Source: Micavibrio sp. (GTDB lineage: Bacteria; Pseudomonadota; Alphaproteobacteria; Micavibrionales; Micavibrionaceae). Taken from it: a DNA stretch of 64,000 bases. Shown one piece after another: positions 24,552 to 33,519 of the stretch. Under the pieces are notes generated by a model. The model did not search any database, was not told the origin of the DNA, and saw only the letters and a list, made by a program, of their open reading frames with translations. Each line of letters begins with the position of its first letter. The first letter of the stretch is position 1. A program made the position numbers and the translations under genes. Where the stretch lies: assembly GCA_030824965.1 (NCBI GenBank), contig JAPJQV010000003.1, positions 1-64,000 of the forward strand. The letters are read 5' to 3'.

Positions 24552-24683
24552 TGGATACCTCTTAGAAGAATTATGTAGCATCAGACAAGGCTTGAACCAA
24601 GATCATAAAAATTAACTTTTGTTCTTTTCGTTTTGGCGTTTCTTCTTTTCGTTCGCCCATTTAAGGGAGTTTTTACTTTTCTT

Positions 24684-24779
24684 GTGAGAGGGGGACGATG
24701 GGCAAGACCCCCTCACGCACCCTGAACCTTGGGGTGGCGTGGCTTTTCACGGTGAAGCCTAACGCTTCAGCATGACGCC
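24684..24779 (-). promoter_or_regulatory. Structured 5' leader of serC
   Basis: The serC-serB gap contains consecutive hairpins that would lie in the serC transcript. An outer GGCGT/ACGCC stem (24736-24740 with 24775-24779) encloses two mutually exclusive hairpins: TGAAGC/GCTTCA at 24753-24769 and GGCTT/AAGCC at 24741-24759. Next is CACCC/GGGTG at 24718-24736, and then a strong GTGAGGGGG/CCCCCTCTCAC hairpin at about 24684-24716. A serC RNA motif has been described upstream of serC in alphaproteobacteria, and this may be an instance, although I could not compare it with the published consensus. Confidence 0.5.
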
Positions 24780-24838
24780 GTTATACCCGAAATTCAACCA
24801 TAATTGATTTAAATCGTTAATGAGCTAAACTCCTGCCT

Positions 24839-25759
24839 ATGTCCTTTTTCCTTGTCTTCACCGGTTCCGATATCCGCCCCAGCCATTTGGCCAAAATCGA
24901 AGGTTTCCTCGACGAGAACGTCATCCGGTTTTCGACAAAGCCCAGATGGCTTAATCCTCACAAGGCCGCTGAGATCCGTGTCGATGATAAGCCGCTGCCC
25001 AACCAATGGGCCAAATTGAAAGAATTATTGGCCCCGGACCGTATCGACGTTTTTGTCACCTCTTCCGAAAACCGCCGCAAGAAAATGATGATTGCTGATA
25101 TGGATGCAACCATCGTTACGACCGAAACCCTCGATGAGCTTGCTGAACATGCAGGGCTGAAAGATCAAATATCAGCAATTACCAAGCGCGCCATGGCAGG
25201 CGAGCTGGATTTCGAGGCCGCTCTCAATGAGCGCGTCGGCATGCTGAAAGACTTAGGAAACGAGGTTCTGCACAAAACACTGGAAGAAACGCGATTATCC
25301 GAAGGTGCGGATATCCTCGTTAAAGTGATGGCCGCAAGCGGCGCGACCTGCATTCTCGTTTCCGGCGGCTTTACGTTTTTTACCAAGGTTATCGCCGACC
25401 GCGCCGGATTTCATTTCAACCATGGTAACGAGCTTCATATCGAAAACAACGCATTGACGGGAAAGGTCACGCCGCCGATTTTGGGAAAGGAATCAAAACT
25501 TCAATATTTAAATGAATATGCCGCCAAGAAGGGCCTTTCGGCGCAGGATGTATTTGCCATCGGGGACGGGGCCAATGATTTGCCGATGCTGGAAGCCGCA
25601 GGCCTTGGCGTCGGCTACTACCCCAAACCTTTAGTATTAGAACGCCTCGACAATAATATTCTTTACAGTGATTTAACCGCTGCCCTGTATATTCAGGGCT
25701 ATACGGCTGAAGAGATTAACAATGTATTGAATACTCCAGCCGCCCAAAAGGTTCATTAA
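24839..25759 (+). CDS. serB: Phosphoserine phosphatase
   Basis: SerB hydrolyses phosphoserine to serine, the last pathway step. The 306-residue HAD-family protein has an N-terminal region of about 80 residues, then motif I ADMDATIV, motif II CILVSGGFTFF and motif IV AIGDGANDLPML with the conserved Lys region LGKESKL. The Asp-x-Asp nucleophile pair is intact. No strong ribosome site precedes the ATG. Its last base is the first base of the next gene's ATG (TAATG), so the two are probably translationally coupled. Confidence 0.95.
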   Translation: MSFFLVFTGSDIRPSHLAKIEGFLDENVIRFSTKPRWLNPHKAAEIRVDDKPLPNQWAKLKELLAPDRIDVFVTSSENRRKKMMIADMDATIVTTETLDELAEHAGLKDQISAITKRAMAGELDFEAALNERVGMLKDLGNEVLHKTLEETRLSEGADILVKVMAASGATCILVSGGFTFFTKVIADRAGFHFNHGNELHIENNALTGKVTPPILGKESKLQYLNEYAAKKGLSAQDVFAIGDGANDLPMLEAAGLGVGYYPKPLVLERLDNNILYSDLTAALYIQGYTAEEINNVLNTPAAQKVH

Positions 25760-26652
25760 TGGCAGAAGACGCCCAACCCAAATTCAAAGTTTCCGATGAA
25801 CAGCTCGAAGAGCTTATCCATAAGTATTGCCGCGACTTTACGGCACTGGCGCGTATGGGCCGCTTCGACCCGATCACAGGACGCGACAAGGAAATTGAAC
25901 AGACGATTTTGATCCTGCTGCAAAAAGGCCGCAAAAACGTGGCCCTGCTGGCCCCAGCCGGGGTCGGCAAGACCGCCCTTTGCGCCGGTCTCGCCCAGCA
26001 GATCGTCGCCGGCACCGTACCGGAATATTTAAAAGATGCGCGACTTTTGGAAATCGATCTCGCCTCGATGGCGGGCGGCACTACAGGTCCGGCTGAATTT
26101 CAGGGCCGTTTCATCCCCCTTTGCCGCGGGATAGCCGAACGCTATCACGATCCGAAATATCCGAAGACCATTCTCTTCATCGATGAAATTCACCAGATCA
26201 TGCCGTCTTGCGAAGGATCGTCCTATGCCGGACTTTCGGAGGTCATGAAACCCTATATGACAGTCGGCGACCTGAACATCATCGGCGCGACGACGCTTGA
26301 TGAATTCCGCATCTATGTCGCCATCGATCCGGCGCTCGACCGCCGCTTCCAGAAAGTTTTCTTAAGCGTGCCGAATGTCGAACAAACGATCGGCATCGTC
26401 AATAATTTGAAAAAAGGCTATGAAAAACATCATGGCGTCAAAGTCTCCGATAAAGCCGTCGAAATCATCGTCGATTTGACCGAGAAGCATATGCGTAAAC
26501 GTAACCAGCCGGATAAGTCGATTATCATGATGGATGCCGCGCTGGCTCACCATGTACTGCAACATGGACGTGGCGGAGACCTGGACATGAATTCAGTCTA
26601 TTATATGATCTCCTCCGAAACCGGCATTAATCCGGAAGCGTTGAAGAAATAG
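25759..26652 (+). CDS. Standalone single-domain ClpA-like AAA+ ATPase
   Basis: The 297-residue protein matches the first AAA+ domain of ClpA along its length: ITGRDKEIEQTILILLQKGRKN, cited here in part, Walker A GVGKTA (about 68-73), Walker B ILFIDEIH (about 138-145), sensor-1 GATT and arginine finger DRRFQK. It lacks the Clp N-domain, the second AAA+ ring and any ClpP-docking loop. The ClpA pore-loop context GTKYRG is GTTGPA here, losing the aromatic residue used to thread substrates. It therefore looks like a remodelling or regulatory ATPase rather than a protease unfoldase. It is coupled to serB. Confidence 0.85.
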   Translation: MAEDAQPKFKVSDEQLEELIHKYCRDFTALARMGRFDPITGRDKEIEQTILILLQKGRKNVALLAPAGVGKTALCAGLAQQIVAGTVPEYLKDARLLEIDLASMAGGTTGPAEFQGRFIPLCRGIAERYHDPKYPKTILFIDEIHQIMPSCEGSSYAGLSEVMKPYMTVGDLNIIGATTLDEFRIYVAIDPALDRRFQKVFLSVPNVEQTIGIVNNLKKGYEKHHGVKVSDKAVEIIVDLTEKHMRKRNQPDKSIIMMDAALAHHVLQHGRGGDLDMNSVYYMISSETGINPEALKK

Positions 26653-26683
26653 AACTAATTTTCTGATCAAGCGTTCGTTTCTT

Positions 26684-27736
26684 ATGCTCGCTGACGAAAC
26701 CACGCCTCAATCTGTTCAAGCTGCCATCGAACATGCCGAAGAAGCGGGGCTTCGCTATGTCTATGAGACGGATCATGGCATTGCCCGCATAAAGTCCTGC
26801 AAAGGATTTACTTACAAAAAAGACGGTAAAGCCTTTAAGGACGAGAAACATTTGGCGCGTATTCAGAAACTCGCAATTCCCCCTGCCTGGCGGGATGTAT
26901 GGATTTGCCCGACTCATAACGGGCATTTACAAGCCACCGGCTATGACGAGCGGGGTCGCAAGCAATATCGGTATCATGCCGATTGGCGGACAAGGCGCGA
27001 TGAAAATAAATTCACGAATATGTTTAATTTCGGACAGCAACTTCCCTCCATACGCCGCAAAATATTGAACTGCCTGAATACGGACGGACTGCCAAAAGAT
27101 AAAGTCATTGCCGCTGTCATTCGCCTGCTTGACCGTACCGGACTTCGCATCGGCAACGACTCCTACATGGCAGAAAACCATACTTATGGCCTGACCACCA
27201 TCCATAAGAAACATCTCGACCTACATGGTAAGGAGATCGAGTTGGATTTTCCGGCCAAAGGTGGCAAGATTTTTAAAGGCACATTGGTCGATGCGAAAGT
27301 TGCGAAAGTGATTTCGGAACTGGAAGATTTACCCGGCCAACGATTGTTCAAATATATCGACGAGCAAGGCGAGTTGAAAACTATCGGCTCATCGGACATC
27401 AATTCATGGCTGCATGATAATTTCGAAGGCAATATCACCGCGAAGGATTTTCGCACCTGGAACGCTTGTTCACTCTTTCTGGAAGAATCCCTCAAACATT
27501 GCAGCGAAGGTTCAAGATTTGAACTAAAGCCCGTATTAAAATCTGTTTCTAAACATTTGGGGAACACACCTGCTATTTTAAAGAAAAGCTATGTCCATCC
27601 TGAACTGATTGATCTGTATCGTACAGGGTGCTTTCTTAACAAGGAATGGGATCATAAGAATTTAAAGGAAGCGGTGAACGGCCTTACCAAGATCGAGAAC
27701 CTTCTTTTTTCCTGGCTGAAAAAAACCTATGGCTAG
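26684..27736 (+). CDS. DNA topoisomerase IB
   Basis: This 350-residue enzyme is a poxvirus-like type IB topoisomerase, which relaxes supercoils through a 3'-phosphotyrosyl intermediate. Recognised elements are the N-terminal beta domain (GFTYKKDGKAF, QATGYDERGRKQYRYH), the catalytic Arg region RTGLRIGNDSY, Lys/His elements in GLTTIHKKH, KDFRTWNA, and the C-terminal LGNTPAILKKSYVHP stretch with the nucleophilic Tyr. It lies 31 bp after the AAA+ gene. Its stop codon overlaps the stop of the convergent YeiH-like gene in the palindrome CTAG. Confidence 0.95.
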   Translation: MLADETTPQSVQAAIEHAEEAGLRYVYETDHGIARIKSCKGFTYKKDGKAFKDEKHLARIQKLAIPPAWRDVWICPTHNGHLQATGYDERGRKQYRYHADWRTRRDENKFTNMFNFGQQLPSIRRKILNCLNTDGLPKDKVIAAVIRLLDRTGLRIGNDSYMAENHTYGLTTIHKKHLDLHGKEIELDFPAKGGKIFKGTLVDAKVAKVISELEDLPGQRLFKYIDEQGELKTIGSSDINSWLHDNFEGNITAKDFRTWNACSLFLEESLKHCSEGSRFELKPVLKSVSKHLGNTPAILKKSYVHPELIDLYRTGCFLNKEWDHKNLKEAVNGLTKIENLLFSWLKKTYG

Positions 27737-28680
27737 AATGAGATCCATTCGGCCATGATGGCGGCCAAAGTCGCTGATGAAACGATTATCCAGAGAATTG
27801 CACCTTGCATAAACGGTTTGAACCCGACCTGTCGAAGAAGATCTCTGGTCAGGCCCGTTCCAATCAGAAATAAAACCAATATCATAAGCCGTTTGGCGGA
27901 TGATTCGATAACCGAACCGACATCTTGCAGTGATGGCAGATAAGTAATGGCAAGTGACATCAACAAGAAACCGCCGATAAACCAGCAGCGTTTAACGACG
28001 GAAAGGAATGGAATTTTTCCTTCTTGTTTCGACCATAGCAAGCCAACTGTGAATGCCAGCGGTATAATCCAGATCGCACGCGCCAGTTTCGTCGTCGTGG
28101 CGATTTTTGTTGCTTCATCGCCGTATTGAAGGGCAGCACCGATCACCGAGCTTGTATCGTGAATGGCAAGTCCCGCCCAAAGGCCGAACTGGGTTTGCGT
28201 CAAGTCGAACGCATGCCCGATGAAAGGAAAAATGATCAGCGCTGCGGCATTGAGTAAAAATACAGTGCATAAAGAGATTGCAATGGCGTCGGACCGTGCA
28301 TCGATGACTCGTGATATGGCGGCAATCGCCGAGCCGCCACAAATCGCCGTTCCTGCTGTTATCAGCAAGGATATGGACTTATCGAGCGACAGAAACTTGC
28401 CGATCGTCAGGCCTGCGACAAAAGTTAAAGTTATACCTGCTAGCGTATATATAATCCCGTGTGCGCCGACCTGCAAAGCTTCATCTAGCCTTACGCCTGC
28501 GCCAAGACCAACAATGGCAATGGCCATGAGCCACGATGCGCAGGATTTTGCTTTATCCGCATAAGGATTGCCAACTAATAATGCGATTGTCGCGCCAAGG
28601 ATAAGAGCTACCGGCGAAGAAATAAATCCGCCTAAAGCGATCAATGCGCCCAGCGGAATGAAAATTTTATTAATCGGCAA
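27733..28680 (-). CDS. YeiH-type putative sulfate exporter family protein
   Basis: The product is an integral membrane protein with about ten helices, rich in GLxxHDTSSVIGAALQYG and ITAGTAICGGSAIAA motifs. These are characteristic of the YeiH/UPF0324 family, annotated as putative sulfate exporters. The frame is open well into the preceding gene, but the extra 60 residues are Arg/Lys-rich shadow sequence. I place the start at TTG 28680 (TTG 28692 is also possible), giving about 315 residues and an 11-nt overlap with the SIMPL gene. The substrate is unproven. Confidence 0.85.
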   Translation of the reverse strand: MPINKIFIPLGALIALGGFISSPVALILGATIALLVGNPYADKAKSCASWLMAIAIVGLGAGVRLDEALQVGAHGIIYTLAGITLTFVAGLTIGKFLSLDKSISLLITAGTAICGGSAIAAISRVIDARSDAIAISLCTVFLLNAAALIIFPFIGHAFDLTQTQFGLWAGLAIHDTSSVIGAALQYGDEATKIATTTKLARAIWIIPLAFTVGLLWSKQEGKIPFLSVVKRCWFIGGFLLMSLAITYLPSLQDVGSVIESSAKRLMILVLFLIGTGLTRDLLRQVGFKPFMQGAILWIIVSSATLAAIMAEWISF

Positions 28681-29425
28681 GATAATATTCAACCGTTGTG
28701 ACCACGCGTACGGTTTTGTCCGGCGTTTCGGTTTCGATGATATTCGGGTCACGCGGGAGAATTTCAAACACGCCCTGATTGGCGCTCCTGATCTGTCCGA
28801 CTTCCTGGCCACTATCCTTGGCAAATTGTTCTGCGGACGCACGGGCGTTTTTCGTCGCCTCGGCAATCATTTCCGGTTTCACGTCGTTGAGCTTGGTAAA
28901 CATATACTGAGGAGCCGGATTATAGCCACCATTCGGTTGACCGAGAACAACGCCGTCTTTGATCAACTGGGACACATTCTGTGAAGCCTTGATCATGGCT
29001 TCAATTTCCGTGGTCCGGGCAATTAGAGCTTGCGACAAAACATAACGCGGGCCGCCATCGCCGCCGCCAGAGGAATAGGTTTGTGCCTGTTTATCAGCAA
29101 CCTGAATGCTTTGAATGCGAATATCGTTTTCGTTAAGGCCGTTATTTTTCAAAAAAGCCGTGACTTTCTCGCGATTGGTTTCCAGTTGGCTTTGCGCTTG
29201 TGGAAGATCATTGCCTGTAACGGTGAAATTTACCGACCATACAGCCAGATCGGCACGCATATCTTTTGTCGCTAGACCTTTGACAGTGACGAAACGGTCA
29301 TAGCTGCGGAAATATTTAAGCCCTTCAAAAACTTTAAAGCCGGAGAAAGCCAAGGCAAGACCGACGATACCCAGCCCTGCAAATAAGAGAATGGCACTGC
29401 AAGAAGATTTACATTCATTAGTCAT
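28670..29425 (-). CDS. SIMPL (DUF541) domain protein
   Basis: The 251-residue protein has one N-terminal membrane anchor (about 10-30) and a periplasmic SIMPL domain: FVTVKGLATKDMRADLAVWSVNFTVTG, cited here only to locate it, then the ANARASAEQFAKDSGQ-like helix and the VRVVTTVEYYL terminal strand. Members such as YggE relate to oxidative stress or membrane integrity, with no defined reaction. It overlaps rsuA by 4 nt and the YeiH-like gene by about 11 nt, so the four genes rsmC-rsuA-SIMPL-yeiH form one operon. Confidence 0.9.
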   Translation of the reverse strand: MTNECKSSCSAILLFAGLGIVGLALAFSGFKVFEGLKYFRSYDRFVTVKGLATKDMRADLAVWSVNFTVTGNDLPQAQSQLETNREKVTAFLKNNGLNENDIRIQSIQVADKQAQTYSSGGGDGGPRYVLSQALIARTTEIEAMIKASQNVSQLIKDGVVLGQPNGGYNPAPQYMFTKLNDVKPEMIAEATKNARASAEQFAKDSGQEVGQIRSANQGVFEILPRDPNIIETETPDKTVRVVTTVEYYLAD

Positions 29426-30144
29426 GGCGTTTCTCCAAATATGATTTTCTTGTCCGTATTCAATATCCGATATTCGCCTTCTTTCATATCGCCAATCTCA
29501 AGCCCGCCGATCCTAAAGCGGTGCAACTCTTCGACATGATTGCCGAGTGCGCCGAACATTCGTCGAATCTGCCTGTAACGGCCTTCCTGCAAAATCATGA
29601 TTCCGCTTCTTGGGCCATCTGCCTGCCATACCGCAGGCTTGAGAGGCTTTGGATCATTCGCTAGACAAAACAGACCGGAAAAAAATTCTTCCGTTTCGTT
29701 GCCTTTTAATTCATCTCGCAAAGTGACGCGATAATATTTCGATACATGAACTTTAGGAGAAATGATTTTATGCAGGAGCTGACCGTCATCGGTCATCAGC
29801 ACAAGACCTGTAGAATCCTTATCCAGCCGTCCGGCGGCTGATAGAGGCGGCGTCCGGTATTTCCAGCGTTCAGGCAGCAGATCGTAAATAAGAAGACCCT
29901 GCTCGTCATGCGAGCATGTGTAATTTTTTGGCTTATTAAAAATGATCGTCAGCGGCGCCACCGGATCAAGCTTTACATGATCATAGGTTGCGAGATGTAA
30001 GTCCTTGATCGGCACTTGGACCGAGGGATCGCGGTATGGCTTATCGTCTATGTAGAATACACCTCTTTTGACAGCGGCGGCCACATCCTTACGGGATCCG
30101 TATCCCAGATTGGAAAGTAATTTATCGATCCTGATTTTACTCAT
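29422..30144 (-). CDS. rsuA: 16S rRNA pseudouridine synthase, RsuA type
   Basis: RsuA-family enzymes isomerise U516 of 16S rRNA. The 240-residue protein begins with an S4 domain (IRIDKLLSNLGYGSRKDVAAAVKRG, cited in part). The catalytic domain follows, with the Asp motif AAGRLDKDSTGL and the C-terminal EGRYRQIRRMFGALGNHVEELHR motif. Assignment to the RsuA rather than RluE/RluF group rests on its length and the YTCSHDEQG segment, so the exact target is moderately certain. It overlaps rsmC and the SIMPL gene by 4 nt each. Confidence 0.88.
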   Translation of the reverse strand: MSKIRIDKLLSNLGYGSRKDVAAAVKRGVFYIDDKPYRDPSVQVPIKDLHLATYDHVKLDPVAPLTIIFNKPKNYTCSHDEQGLLIYDLLPERWKYRTPPLSAAGRLDKDSTGLVLMTDDGQLLHKIISPKVHVSKYYRVTLRDELKGNETEEFFSGLFCLANDPKPLKPAVWQADGPRSGIMILQEGRYRQIRRMFGALGNHVEELHRFRIGGLEIGDMKEGEYRILNTDKKIIFGETP

Positions 30145-31139
30145 TTAACTGCCTCAATGATTTTGAACCCTTTTTCTTCACTTAGAATTTTATGCGATGA
30201 AAATAGGCCTTCTATACTATCCTCATAGGGAAGATGGCTATTGGCCACCATGACGAGTAAACCGCCGGATTTTAAGCTTGAAGCCGCATTGACGATAAAG
30301 CTCTTCCCGAGTGAAATCGATTCTTTTTTACCTGTATGGAACGGAGGATTCATCGCTATAAAATCAAGCTTGCTAAGATCAATCTGTTTCATCAGATCAG
30401 CCTGACGAATTTCGATCCGGCTTTGATATTCAGCGAGATTAAGTTCACAGGCTTGCAAAGCGCGAATATCGCGGTCGATACAAGTCAATTTTCTTACCGC
30501 GGGATTTTTCATTAGCTCCAAACCTATAATCCCAATGCCGCATCCGAAATCAGCGCCCTTGCCTGAAAGATCTGATAAATACGGCAAAAGCAGGGCTGTC
30601 CCCTTATCCAGTTCGTCCCAGCTGAAAACCCCGGGTTGACTCCAAAGGCCGTCCTGTCTTCTCTGCAAATCCCCTTGTTCTATGGCCTGGGAGATCCTCT
30701 TGGAATTCGCGTCTTGCGGTTTATCGGTCCAGACCACACGGCATTTATGTTTCGAAATATCGTGAACATATAAGCCAAATTCTTTCAGGATTCTTGTAAG
30801 AGACTTACCCCCGGCATCATTCGACGCCGCAATGGCGAGAACGCCGTCGTTCTCAAGTTGCCTTAATGCCCATGCCAGCAAATACCGAGTTTCGGTTTTC
30901 TGTTTTGGCGCAAAGAGCAATATTGATTTGAATTTTTTAGCCTGCGGTTGTTGCTGCGTCTCCGGATTCCAGAATTCCGCTTCGGAAAATCTAGATTTCA
31001 TTTCAAGCAAACTGTCATTTATGACAAGAAGCGGCGCACGCAGATTGAGACCTGCCTCATCACATGAATATAAAATGGCTTGGGATACATCAGACACAGC
31101 GTGAACCTTATGGAATTGAGATTGATTTGAGAAGAGCAA
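30141..31139 (-). CDS. rsmC: 16S rRNA guanine-N2 methyltransferase, RsmC-like
   Basis: RsmC methylates G1207 of 16S rRNA. The 332-residue protein has a degenerate N-terminal methyltransferase-like half and an active C-terminal half with SAM motif GADFGCGIGIIGLE and catalytic NPPFHTGK, the class's NPPF signature. The start is TTG 31139: AGGAG lies five bases upstream (31145-31149), and no ATG precedes the conserved region. It is the first gene of the minus-strand operon, divergent from the MATE gene with 63 bp between. Confidence 0.88.
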   Translation of the reverse strand: MLFSNQSQFHKVHAVSDVSQAILYSCDEAGLNLRAPLLVINDSLLEMKSRFSEAEFWNPETQQQPQAKKFKSILLFAPKQKTETRYLLAWALRQLENDGVLAIAASNDAGGKSLTRILKEFGLYVHDISKHKCRVVWTDKPQDANSKRISQAIEQGDLQRRQDGLWSQPGVFSWDELDKGTALLLPYLSDLSGKGADFGCGIGIIGLELMKNPAVRKLTCIDRDIRALQACELNLAEYQSRIEIRQADLMKQIDLSKLDFIAMNPPFHTGKKESISLGKSFIVNAASSLKSGGLLVMVANSHLPYEDSIEGLFSSHKILSEEKGFKIIEAVK

Positions 31140-31202
31140 AGCTTCTCCTGCTTGCGAAATTTATGTCATTGACCTGTATCACTGGATGTTTAAACAGTTC
31201 CC

Positions 31203-32555
31203 ATGAGCAAAATGCATTATTATGCGAATAAAGGCGATCTGACGGCTGGGCCTATCCGCAAACACCTGGTTCGCCTGACCCTGCCAATGGTCACCAGCCT
31301 GTTTGCGATGATCAGCTTTCAGCTGGTAAATACTTTCTACATATCAAGGCTTGGCACAACGCAACTGGCTGCCATCAGCTTTACCTTTCCTGTCACTTAC
31401 ATCATTTTCAGTCTTTTCCTTGGTTATGGGATTGCAACCTCTTCCGTTGTGTCACGGCTGCTAGGTGAAAAAAAACCGGAAGATGTCCGACGGATTATCT
31501 CACATTCCATGGTCATGGTATTTTTAACCAGTACGATCGTTGCAATTGCCGGACTTTTGTTTCTCAACGCCTTATTTCGACTGATCGGGGCGGGACAAGA
31601 ATTAATGCCTTTAATTCACGATTATATGTCTTTGTATTTTATCGGCACTTTTTTCATTTGCTTGCCATTAGTTATCAATGCCGCATTGCGCGCTATGGGC
31701 GATGCGAAAACACCCGCCATTATCATTACATCCGCCGCCTTGGCGAACGCGATTATCGATCCTGTTCTGATTTTCGGACTATTCGGCTTTCCAAGGCTTG
31801 AACTGCAAGGCGCGGCGATTTCAACTTTGCTTACGAGCTTTTTCGCAACTCTCGCCGGTCTTTATATCATGCATAAGCGCGGCATGATTTCGCTGCGCGC
31901 ATTTGGTGATTTTTCCCTGCTTAGAGATTCAATGCGGCGCATTTTGGTTATTGCCCTACCTGCAGGCATTACCAGCGGCCTGCCCTCCATCGTTAATTCG
32001 GTTATTCTTTCGCTGCTTGCCAAATCCGGCGCAGCCCCGGTCGCCGCTTTTGGCGTCGCCTCGCGCGTCGAAGCTTTTTGTTTTATTATCATGATGGCGC
32101 TGGCTTCCGGCATGGCGCCGATCATAGGTCAGAACTGGGGAGCCAACCGTATCGACCGCGTTCGCGAGACGATTAAAGACGCCATTTTATTTTGCGTTTT
32201 GTGGTCCCTTTTTGTTGCGATCATTCTCGGTATCTTCGCAAATTTCTTCGCGGATATTTTCTCAATTGATCCGGATGTACGCCGTTATATCGTGCTATAT
32301 TTCCTGATCGTGCCTTTTACCTATGCACTCAGCAATATCGTCAACGGTTGGGCATCGGCATTCAACGCGATGGGCAAGCCGCAATATTCAGCCGGCATGC
32401 TATTCTTGAAACTAATTGTGCTTTTAATTCCCGCTCTCTATCTCGGCCATCATGTTGCAGGCGTCGAAGGTGTCTTCATCGCGATTGCAGCGATTAACAT
32501 TGTAACCGGCATCGCTTCTCAAATCTTTGGCTGGAAATATGCAACTCCCCGCTGA
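31203..32555 (+). CDS. MATE family efflux transporter
   Basis: The 450-residue protein has about twelve membrane helices in two MATE repeats. The N-terminal signature GPIRKHLVRLTLPMVTSLF and the DPVLIFGLFGFP, GMAPIIGQNWGA motifs are typical of the NorM/DinF branch, which exports cationic drugs or metabolites using Na+ or H+. The substrate cannot be predicted. It begins a plus-strand run of genes and overlaps the next gene by 17 nt. Confidence 0.93.
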   Translation: MSKMHYYANKGDLTAGPIRKHLVRLTLPMVTSLFAMISFQLVNTFYISRLGTTQLAAISFTFPVTYIIFSLFLGYGIATSSVVSRLLGEKKPEDVRRIISHSMVMVFLTSTIVAIAGLLFLNALFRLIGAGQELMPLIHDYMSLYFIGTFFICLPLVINAALRAMGDAKTPAIIITSAALANAIIDPVLIFGLFGFPRLELQGAAISTLLTSFFATLAGLYIMHKRGMISLRAFGDFSLLRDSMRRILVIALPAGITSGLPSIVNSVILSLLAKSGAAPVAAFGVASRVEAFCFIIMMALASGMAPIIGQNWGANRIDRVRETIKDAILFCVLWSLFVAIILGIFANFFADIFSIDPDVRRYIVLYFLIVPFTYALSNIVNGWASAFNAMGKPQYSAGMLFLKLIVLLIPALYLGHHVAGVEGVFIAIAAINIVTGIASQIFGWKYATPR

Positions 32556-33477
32556 GCTACGTGCGCACATAGACGCATTACTGTCATCTGAGAACAAGAA
32601 AAACCTTTCTGCCGCGGCGCAAGATGTTTCACTAAAATACCGCCGTGAGAGTAGCTCTTCTAACCTGCAAATAGCCTCTTCTGCCGAAGCCCGGGCCTAT
32701 GTCGCCACACGCCTGCCCGCAACATGGTGCGCCGTCACCAAAACTTTGCAAGCTTATTTGAAAACCATTCCGGAAGCTCAGATAAATTCTATTCTCGATC
32801 TCGGCGCAGGCCCGGGCACCGCTACGCTCGCCGCACAAAATATATGGCCGGATGCTGACGCGACACTGCTAGAACCTAACTTTTATTTAAGCGGTATTGG
32901 AAAAGAACTGGTGAAAGGAAATTGGCAGACTGATAGTCTCCAGAATTTCTCCGTAAGTAAGAAGCATGATCTTACTCTGTCTTCTTATGTCTTGAATGAA
33001 ATAGAAAGCGATTTGACAGAAATTTTGCAAAAGATCTGGTCGCTTACGACGAAAGCATTGGTCATCATTGAACCTGGAACGCCGCATGGTTATGCTACCA
33101 TTTTGAAAGCCCGCGACTATTTCCTTTCAATTAGCGCGAATATCGCGGCACCCTGCCCGCACCATCTTGGATGCCCGTTAAAGCATACGGACAAATGGTG
33201 TCATTTTTCTGTGAGGGTCGACCGCAGCAAGCTTCATTTACAAACGAAGGCGGATGCCCGACTTTCTTATGAAGATGAAAAATTCTCTTACCTGATCGTC
33301 ACGCGCCATGAAACGCCTAAACCACGCTTTCGTGCTCTCGGTTTTTCCCACGGTCAGAAAGTTGTATCCATTGAAACCTGCCAACAGAATGGTGAATTCA
33401 ATGTCATGCAACTTTCCAAACGGGACCCTGACTATAAACTCGTTAAAAAGATGGATTGGGGAGATGGGGCGGTTTAA
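32539..33477 (+). CDS. Rsm22-like small-subunit methyltransferase family protein
   Basis: The 312-residue protein matches the Rsm22 family (bacterial relatives of mitochondrial METTL17): SAM-binding motif ILDLGAGPGTAT, SSYVLNEI, VIIEPGTPHGY, and a Cys cluster APCPHHLGCPL-x6-WCHF that in relatives binds an iron-sulfur cluster. It probably assists small-subunit maturation; catalytic activity is uncertain in this family. ATG 32539 is preferred over TTG 32527 because it fits GGAA spacing. The gene overlaps the MATE 3' end by 17 nt. Confidence 0.9.
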   Translation: MQLPAELRAHIDALLSSENKKNLSAAAQDVSLKYRRESSSSNLQIASSAEARAYVATRLPATWCAVTKTLQAYLKTIPEAQINSILDLGAGPGTATLAAQNIWPDADATLLEPNFYLSGIGKELVKGNWQTDSLQNFSVSKKHDLTLSSYVLNEIESDLTEILQKIWSLTTKALVIIEPGTPHGYATILKARDYFLSISANIAAPCPHHLGCPLKHTDKWCHFSVRVDRSKLHLQTKADARLSYEDEKFSYLIVTRHETPKPRFRALGFSHGQKVVSIETCQQNGEFNVMQLSKRDPDYKLVKKMDWGDGAV

Positions 33478-33519
33478 TAATCATTCGCTTTCTCCAAAAG
33501 CTTATCTATATCTATAGAG

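Noticed and set aside
24806..24815. GATTTAAATC palindrome near the serB start as an operator
   Set aside because: It is short and AT-rich in an AT-rich region, with no second site, so chance is likely.
28681..28866. N-terminal extension of the YeiH-like gene
   Set aside because: It overlaps the SIMPL gene and is Arg/Lys-rich with no membrane character; the family begins near the first helix.
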